Assembly (NCBI RefSeq): GCF_026626305.1
Contig: NZ_JAPNUE010000014.1
Span: 1-62,709, forward strand
Direction: 5' to 3'
From: Frigidibacter sp. RF13
GTDB lineage: Bacteria; Pseudomonadota; Alphaproteobacteria; Rhodobacterales; Rhodobacteraceae
DNA length: 62,709 nt
Under the pieces are notes generated by a model that searched no databases, was not told the origin of the DNA, and saw only the letters and a list, made by a program, of their open reading frames with translations. Each line of letters begins with the position of its first letter. Within the stretch, counting starts at the first letter, position 1. A program made the translations under genes and the position numbers. Below are positions 57,785-62,709 of the stretch, piece after piece.

Positions 57785-58015
57785 TCAGATCGACGCCCAG
57801 TCCTTGAACTGCGTGGCCTGCATCTGGCGGGGCGTCTGACCGCCACCAGCCTGCTGGCTCATCTGGCCTTCTCGCGCCTGCGGCACGCGGCGGGGCTCAT
57901 CGCCCTGTCGGTCCTCCGGACGCGCCGCACCCATCTGCTGCACCTTGTCCATCTTCGCACCCACTCTTCGGCCGTTTCCCGGCCGTCCCTTCTCTGCCTC
58001 ACCATCTTTCCGCAT
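57785..58015 (-). CDS. Doubtful small hydrophilic protein
   Basis: A 76-residue frame (start MRKDGEAEKGRPGN) is rich in Arg, Gln, Gly and Met and has no hydrophobic core (MSQQAGGGQTPRQMQATQ). A longer version from TTG 58096 is possible. Neither start has a clear ribosome binding site. It may be an intrinsically disordered protein or a spurious frame. Confidence 0.3.
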   Translation of the reverse strand: MRKDGEAEKGRPGNGRRVGAKMDKVQQMGAARPEDRQGDEPRRVPQAREGQMSQQAGGGQTPRQMQATQFKDWASI

Positions 58016-58174
58016 CCACGCGGCAATGGCGCGGCGCAGATAGGGTCGGTTTGCGGCATCGTCAATAGAGATTGCGACAGGTTTGGATGCAGGCAAGCGA
58101 CTTTCGGCCGGGAGTTATCCACAGTTGCGGCATTTGTCGCAAATTTGCAGCATTGTTGTCGGAAAGGCGTGATG

Positions 58175-58741
58175 TCAGCCCCGGAACGCCGCTGCGAACG
58201 GCTCGGGCAGGGCGAATTCGGTCAGGGCCCGGGCGCGGGCTTCAGAGGACATCTTGCGCGCCGTCTTCTCGACGATCTTCAAAAGCGCGTCCGGGTCGCG
58301 CCCTTCGGCGAAGGGCTTGAAATACCAGCGCAGGAAGGTGAAGCAGATGACATCCTCAAGCGCCTGCACATCGGCATCGCGCTTGATCCCTTCCTTGCGG
58401 ATCATCTGGCCGACACGCTCGACCTGGTCGGCGCCGTAGCCATGAGCTGCCATGATCTCTCCCACCCGCCGGGCGTGGAAGGCGCCGAGGTCGCGGCGCC
58501 AGTTGAGGTAACCCTCTTTGCCCTCGGGATAGACGCTGCGCGGCGAGGTCCAGCGTTCGATATGCTGGCCGCGCGCGGCGATGCGCAGAATGTCCGAAGC
58601 CGAGGGGAAGAGGCGGTCCAGTTCATCGGTCATCCGCTGGCCGTAGAGGAGCGCGGCCGGTGCGCCCTCGCTCCGGTCGGGGTCGGCGGCATTAGCGGCA
58701 TCGATGGCGGCAAGCGTGGCGGCAAGGCGGTCTTCGGTCAT
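58175..58741 (-). CDS. DUF4202 family protein
   Basis: The 188-residue all-helical protein matches DUF4202: LAAIDAANAADPDRSEGAPAALLYGQRMT, RIAARGQHIERW, then YLNWRRDLGAFHARRV and DADVQALEDVICFTFLRWYF. Conserved His and Asp residues recall HD-type hydrolases, but the function is unknown; some members are misnamed glutamyl-tRNA synthetase. The ATG overlaps the stop of the EamA gene by four bases (ATGA), so it is the second gene of that unit. Confidence 0.88.
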   Translation of the reverse strand: MTEDRLAATLAAIDAANAADPDRSEGAPAALLYGQRMTDELDRLFPSASDILRIAARGQHIERWTSPRSVYPEGKEGYLNWRRDLGAFHARRVGEIMAAHGYGADQVERVGQMIRKEGIKRDADVQALEDVICFTFLRWYFKPFAEGRDPDALLKIVEKTARKMSSEARARALTEFALPEPFAAAFRG

Positions 58742-59676
58742 GGCTGTGGCTCGGGCCCTGCACTTTGTCTGTCGCCATAAAGCAGGATCAGCCCGGCGGC
58801 CACAAGCACGGCGATCCCCGCCCATTCGATCGGTTCCGGCCAGTCCTGCCAGAAGAGCCAGCCCCAGGTCAGGCCCCAGATCAATGCGGTATATTCGAAA
58901 GGCGCCACCAGGCTTGCCTCTGCGAGCTTGTAGGCCTGTGTCAGGAAGGTCAGGCCCACGGCAGCGATGACGCCGCAGGAGAGCATGAGGAAGAGGTCGC
59001 GCAACGAAGGCTCGCTCCAGCCGCGTGTGAGGAAGCCGAGGCTTGCCTGGCCCTCTTCGGCAAAAGCGCCACCGCCGAAGATCGCAGACAGAATCGTCGC
59101 CCCGCCGAGGAATGCGAGGTTGGAATAGAAGCTCATCGCGGTCGCGCTTTCGCGCACGCCCATGCGGCGGGCGAAGATCTGGGCGGCGGCGTAGAAGAGC
59201 CCTGACAGAAGCGGCAGAAGCGCCGCCCAGTCGAATAGCGCGCTTCCGGGCCGCACGATGATCAGAACGCCTGCAAAACCGGTCAGGAGCGCCATCCAGC
59301 GGGCGCCTGTCACCCGCTCGCCCAAAAAGGGGACGGAAAGCGCGGTGATGAAGAGCGGCGCGGTGAAGAAGAGGGCGACGGTGGTCGCAAGCGGCAGGGC
59401 GGCCAGCGCGAGGTAATAGGCGGTATAGGCGCAGAAGTTCAGCACGCCCCGCGCCGCCATCGCCCGCCAGCCGCGCGAGGCGAGCGTGGCAAGCCCGCCG
59501 TCCCAGACCGCCATCAGAAGCAGTGCGGGGATCGCTGCAAGGCTGCGCATGACCATCGCCTCATGCAAAGGGTATGCGCCCGAGAGGAATTTCAGGATCA
59601 GGTCCTGCACCGAAAAGACCGCGATCCCCGCGAGCAGGAAGAGGATGCCGTTGAGGCGGCGGGATCGCAGGACCAT
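58738..59676 (-). CDS. EamA/DMT-family transporter
   Basis: The 312-residue integral membrane protein has about ten predicted helices in two EamA repeats (FLLAGIAVFSVQDLILKFLS at the start, and IAAVGLTFLTQAYKLAEASLVAPFEYTALIW in the second). DMT transporters move amino acids, nucleobases or other metabolites; the substrate is unknown. It is translationally coupled to the DUF4202 gene. Confidence 0.9.
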   Translation of the reverse strand: MVLRSRRLNGILFLLAGIAVFSVQDLILKFLSGAYPLHEAMVMRSLAAIPALLLMAVWDGGLATLASRGWRAMAARGVLNFCAYTAYYLALAALPLATTVALFFTAPLFITALSVPFLGERVTGARWMALLTGFAGVLIIVRPGSALFDWAALLPLLSGLFYAAAQIFARRMGVRESATAMSFYSNLAFLGGATILSAIFGGGAFAEEGQASLGFLTRGWSEPSLRDLFLMLSCGVIAAVGLTFLTQAYKLAEASLVAPFEYTALIWGLTWGWLFWQDWPEPIEWAGIAVLVAAGLILLYGDRQSAGPEPQP

Positions 59677-59778
59677 CGGGCACCCAAGGGCCCGGGGCGG
59701 GCCATGATGTCACACTAGGATGAAGTCCGGAACCCGGATCGTACTTTCACGACAGCGATTGCCCGAAGGCGACCGCGA

Positions 59779-60258
59779 TCAGCGCATGATGATACGGCGC
59801 AGCTCCACCGCGCCCTCGCCGCGTTCAAGCATCAGCGTCCAGCCGCCCTCGCTGAGGCTGAAGCCTTCGATTGTGGTCAGGGCCTGCACCAGCCGTTCTT
59901 CCAGTGCCGCGCCGTCGCCCTCGCACGCGGCCCGGGTGGTCATGAAAGCGCCGAAAGCGAATTTCTGGCCGACGATCGGATAATCGGTGGTGAACTGGTT
60001 GCAAACGAGCGAGCCGCTGGCCGATCCGTCGGCGGCGATGGTGACAAACGGGTAGACGCCGTCAGGCATGGGCGTGTCGCCGATCCGCTCGACGCGCCAG
60101 ATCAGACCTGCGATGTCGGCGACGCGGGGATCGATTTGATCCTGTTCCGTCGCGGCCGTACCGGGGACAAATGGCGGCGTTACGCAGGCCCAGGCCGTGT
60201 CGAGCATGGCCAGGAAGGCGACGAGCGCAAGCGTGCCGAGGCTAAGTCCAAGATCCAT
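59779..60258 (-). CDS. META domain (HslJ-like) exported protein
   Basis: The 159-residue product has an N-terminal signal-like helix (LGTLALVAFLAMLDTAWAC) that ends at a cysteine, so a lipoprotein is possible though the lipobox is poor. The META domain shows LIWRVERIGDTP, SLVCNQFTTDYPIVGQ and FMTTRAACEG, with two cysteines as in HslJ. The family is linked to heat-shock or envelope stress in enterobacteria; the role here is unknown. Confidence 0.82.
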   Translation of the reverse strand: MDLGLSLGTLALVAFLAMLDTAWACVTPPFVPGTAATEQDQIDPRVADIAGLIWRVERIGDTPMPDGVYPFVTIAADGSASGSLVCNQFTTDYPIVGQKFAFGAFMTTRAACEGDGAALEERLVQALTTIEGFSLSEGGWTLMLERGEGAVELRRIIMR

Positions 60259-60370
60259 CGCGTTCTCCCTGGTACGGCGGATATGTCTTTCCGACGCACG
60301 GGCGCGATCATTCCTTGGGTCTGTCGCAGTTTTTTGTCGGTTCTACGAAGAACGGCAGACATTTGGGGGA

Positions 60371-60398
60371 GGGCGCGCCGGGTCTATCCGGCGCGCCC
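60371..60398 (-). terminator. Hairpin after the cpdB-type gene
   Basis: A perfect 11-base GC-rich stem (gggcgcgccgg) closes a six-base loop, five bases after the stop codon on the minus strand. It lacks a U tract but is the most stable hairpin in the area. Confidence 0.65.
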
Positions 60399-60403
60399 GT
60401 TGG

Positions 60404-62362
60404 TCAGAGCGTGATCCGGAAGCGGGCATAGCCGTCGGCGCCGTCGCCCGCGGCCTCGATGGCAACGCCCTTAACGTCGCCCAGATACTTGGTGCCGCCC
60501 GGCCCGGTGTCGAAGAGGGCCGTCGTCCCTGGCAGTGGCGCGAAGCTCCAGTTCGCGTCGGCCGCCGGATTGATCGTGCCCTGTTCGACGATATAGCGCA
60601 CGATCACGTCGCGGTTGGTGTCGGGCCCCTCGAAGATGATGGTCGTCCCGTCCGCGCCGGGGAACTTGCCGCCCCCGGCCGCGCGATAGTTGTTGGTGGC
60701 CACGACGAAGCGCTGTGCCGGGTCAATGGGCGCGCCATTGTAGGCAAGGTCCACGATCCGGCTGGCATCGGCCGCGATCACCGCACCGTCCTTGTCGAAC
60801 TTCGAAGGTTGCGACAGGTCGATCCGGTAGGTCACCCCATCCATCACGTCGAAATTGTAGCTGGGGAAGTCCGGGTTGATGAGCGGCTGGTCGGCCTGAC
60901 CGGGAGTAACCTGGTTGAATATGCCGGCCGAGCGTTCCAGCCAGTCCTTCACCTGCGCCCCGGTGATCACGACCGCGCGCACCGTATTGGGGTAAAGATA
61001 AAGGTCCGCCACATTCTTGATCGCGACATCGCCGGCCGGAACATCGGTGTAATATTCGGGCCCCTGACGCCCCCCGGCCTTGAACGGCGCCGCTGCCGAC
61101 AGAAGCGGCAGGTCGGCATGTTCCGTGCCTGCAAGCATCTGTTTTATATACCACATCTGGGCAATCGACACGATCTGGACGGATGGATCGTCCGCCACCA
61201 GCGCGAAATAGCTGTAAAGCGGCGCATCGGTCTTGCCCACCGCGCGGCGGACATAGTCCAACGTCGCATCATGTTCGGCCTGCGCTGCCGCAAGGACCGT
61301 GGGCGTATCCTCGACCAGCGCGGTGATCGAACGGTCCTCGTTGCGCTGCGAGATCGGCCGGGCCTCGGAGGTGTGCGAGACCACTTTCCAGCCCGCTTCC
61401 TGCTTCTCCAACAGCAGGTCGACCAGCCCCATATGGCTGCCCCAGAACCCCGCCATCACCCCGGGTTTGCCGGCAATGGTTCCCGCCGCCGTATCGACGC
61501 CCGCGAGCGCCTCGAAATCCCCGCCGGGGAAGACAAGGTGGCTGTGCCCGGTCAGGATCACATCGATCCCCTCGACCGCGGCGAGCGCGATCGCGGCGTT
61601 TTCCGCCCCGTCTGCCGCGTTCGGTTCGCCCATGCCGGAATGGCAAAGGGCCACGATCAGTTCCGCGCCATCCTCGCGCATCTGCGGCACCCAGGCCTTG
61701 GCGGACGTGACGATATCGCGGGCGGTGACATTGCCCTCAAGGTGCTTGGCGTCCCAGTTCATGATCTGCGGCGGCACGAAGCCGATCAGGCCGATGCGGA
61801 TCGAATGTTCCGCCCCGGCGCCATCGGTCACCGTGCGGTCGATGATCGTGTAGGGCGGCAAAAGCGTCTCATCCTCGCGCGGCGAGGCCCCGGCCTTCTT
61901 GGCCACATTCGCCGAGACCACCGGGAAATTCGCCCCGGCGACCGAATTCATGAGGAAGGGCAGGCCATAGTTGAACTCGTGGTTCCCCAGCGTCGAGCCA
62001 TCGTAGCCAAGCGTATTCATCGCCGAGATGACCGGATGCATCTGGCCGGGGTCCATCCCGCGTTCATAGGCGATATAGTCGCCCATCGGGTTTCCCTGCA
62101 GGAAATCGCCATTGTCGAGGAGGATCGAGTTCGTCGCCTCGGCCCGGATCGCGGCGATCAGGCTCGCGGTGCGCGCGAGGCCCACGGTGTCGACCGGTTT
62201 GTCCGCATAATAGTCGTAGGGGAACACATGCACATGCAGATCGGTCGTCTCCATGATCCGCAGATGCGCTTGTCCCGCTTCGGCGCGGACGGCAAACGGG
62301 TGCAGAACCAGAAGGCCGGTTGATCCGGCGATGAACCCGCGGCGTGTCAGTCGAAAAGACAT
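60404..62362 (-). CDS. cpdB: Bifunctional 2',3'-cyclic-nucleotide 2'-phosphodiesterase/3'-nucleotidase, Tat-exported
   Basis: The 652-residue periplasmic metallophosphoesterase hydrolyses 2',3'-cyclic nucleotides and 3'-nucleotides, releasing phosphate and nucleosides. A Tat signal is clear ([13 protein letters not shown]). The calcineurin-like metal ligands are in [31 protein letters not shown] and [11 protein letters not shown]. The C-terminal 5'-nucleotidase domain contains [14 protein letters not shown] chose ATG 62362, which starts the signal. It would help in phosphate scavenging, alongside the ugp importer 25 kb away. Confidence 0.94.
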   Translation of the reverse strand: MSFRLTRRGFIAGSTGLLVLHPFAVRAEAGQAHLRIMETTDLHVHVFPYDYYADKPVDTVGLARTASLIAAIRAEATNSILLDNGDFLQGNPMGDYIAYERGMDPGQMHPVISAMNTLGYDGSTLGNHEFNYGLPFLMNSVAGANFPVVSANVAKKAGASPREDETLLPPYTIIDRTVTDGAGAEHSIRIGLIGFVPPQIMNWDAKHLEGNVTARDIVTSAKAWVPQMREDGAELIVALCHSGMGEPNAADGAENAAIALAAVEGIDVILTGHSHLVFPGGDFEALAGVDTAAGTIAGKPGVMAGFWGSHMGLVDLLLEKQEAGWKVVSHTSEARPISQRNEDRSITALVEDTPTVLAAAQAEHDATLDYVRRAVGKTDAPLYSYFALVADDPSVQIVSIAQMWYIKQMLAGTEHADLPLLSAAAPFKAGGRQGPEYYTDVPAGDVAIKNVADLYLYPNTVRAVVITGAQVKDWLERSAGIFNQVTPGQADQPLINPDFPSYNFDVMDGVTYRIDLSQPSKFDKDGAVIAADASRIVDLAYNGAPIDPAQRFVVATNNYRAAGGGKFPGADGTTIIFEGPDTNRDVIVRYIVEQGTINPAADANWSFAPLPGTTALFDTGPGGTKYLGDVKGVAIEAAGDGADGYARFRITL

Positions 62363-62598
62363 TTTTCCCTCCATGGCAGACTACCAGCCTATGGAAGACC
62401 TGAAACGGTTGTGTGGCAAGTCCGGAGGCGCCGGTCGGCAGCATTGCGCCGCGGAAAGAAAAATGGGTCGTGTCGCGAAACCGTGTTGGTCTGGTTTGCG
62501 GACGAAGTTGCCTTTGAATGGGGTGCGCGAAACTTCGAGTATCATGGAAGCCTGAGTTGGCCTATGCTTGCCCTCTTTAGCAGGGGAGATCAGGCGCC

Positions 62599-62652
62599 AT
62601 GTTGCAAGTCGAGGAGGAAATTCAATCCGTGACTAGGGTCCAGACTCATTGA
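62599..62652 (+). pseudogene. Gene start interrupted by an insertion sequence
   Basis: An ATG at 62599, preceded by a good site (caggggagatc), opens MLQVEEEIQSV before the frame enters sequence of the insertion element and stops at 62650-62652. The break is about 62632, where actagggtccagactcattg begins, the probable end of the element. The original gene cannot be identified. The 236 bases between cpdB and this ATG hold no other gene that I can support. Confidence 0.5.
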
Positions 62653-62655
62653 CCG

Positions 62656-62709
62656 TCAAAGCCAGAACATGACGGTAGCGGCGAGGGCGACAGCGGACAG
62701 GAAGGTCTT
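62656..62709 (-). mobile_element. IS5-family transposase, C-terminal end only (continues beyond the window)
   Basis: The last 17 codons and stop of a transposase read KTFLSAVALAATVMFWL on the minus strand. This ending is typical of the IS5-family transposases (FLSAIALAATVIFWL) abundant in Rhodobacteraceae. The stop is about 24 bases from the presumed element end. The contig breaks here, as expected for a repeated element that short reads cannot span. Confidence 0.75.

Noticed and set aside
60197..62323. 708-residue open frame on the plus strand opposite cpdB
   Set aside because: Same reason: an antisense shadow with no recognisable domain or signal.

Overview
The window reads as one contig of an alphaproteobacterium of the Rhodobacteraceae/Paracoccaceae (Rhodobacter-like). 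The evidence is the high GC content, the aerobic cobaltochelatase genes cobS and cobT, the block murA - DUF2948 - hisD - UPF0262 - low-molecular-weight phosphatase - infA - maf - RNase E/G - yacG - tRNA-Phe that is typical of this order, a VPLPA-type C-terminal sorting signal, DUF853 and DUF4202 proteins, and an intergenic repeat ending in gaggatattt. I cannot name the genus. Both edges look like assembly ends: the left edge is 75 C residues (probable sequencing artefact) and the right edge stops inside a transposase.

Layout. 0.1-3.7 kb: cobS - racemase-like gene - cobT, tightly coupled, on the minus strand. 3.9-9.4 kb: exported MsrB, a DCC thiol protein, a saccharopine-dehydrogenase-like protein, a J-domain protein, BolA, two DUF4177 paralogues and a VPLPA-CTERM exoprotein. 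9.5-14.8 kb: gatB, two small membrane proteins and aminopeptidase N. 14.9-16.7 kb: an ArsR regulator with three SRPBCC proteins. 16.9-21.3 kb: malate synthase G and a TMADH-family iron-sulfur flavoprotein. 21.4-27.1 kb: cell envelope (DUF882 peptidase, L,D-transpeptidase, lpxD, an acyl carrier protein, a ketoacyl synthase and an IalB-like protein). 27.3-32.8 kb: a DUF853 ATPase, a class III aminotransferase with a palindromic operator over its promoter, the scar of a dipeptide transporter, and an amidase. 33.0-37.2 kb: ugpBAEC, the glycerol-3-phosphate importer. 37.6-39.7 kb: an orphan beta-helix-like protein. 40.2-50.8 kb: tRNA-Thr and the conserved murA-to-yacG block with accessory insertions, then tRNA-Phe, a truncated gene and tRNA-Asn. 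50.8-62.4 kb: a metallo-beta-lactamase-fold hydrolase, an orphan histidine kinase, katG with an Irr-type iron box, aqpZ, lipA, a TfoX-domain protein, DUF4202 with an EamA transporter, a META-domain protein and a Tat-exported cyclic-nucleotide phosphodiesterase. The last 110 bases hold a gene start cut by an insertion sequence.

Most genes are chromosomal housekeeping. The observations most worth following are: a racemase-fold gene lacking both catalytic cysteines between cobS and cobT; an operator centred exactly on a -10 hexamer (29256-29279); the lpxD - ACP - ketosynthase unit; the coupled NTF2-like - GNAT - nitrilase-family module; an Irr-type box before katG; a gene truncated exactly at the 3' end of tRNA-Phe; and a deletion scar of a dpp-type transporter. 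I found no CRISPR array, prophage, defence island or complete mobile element.
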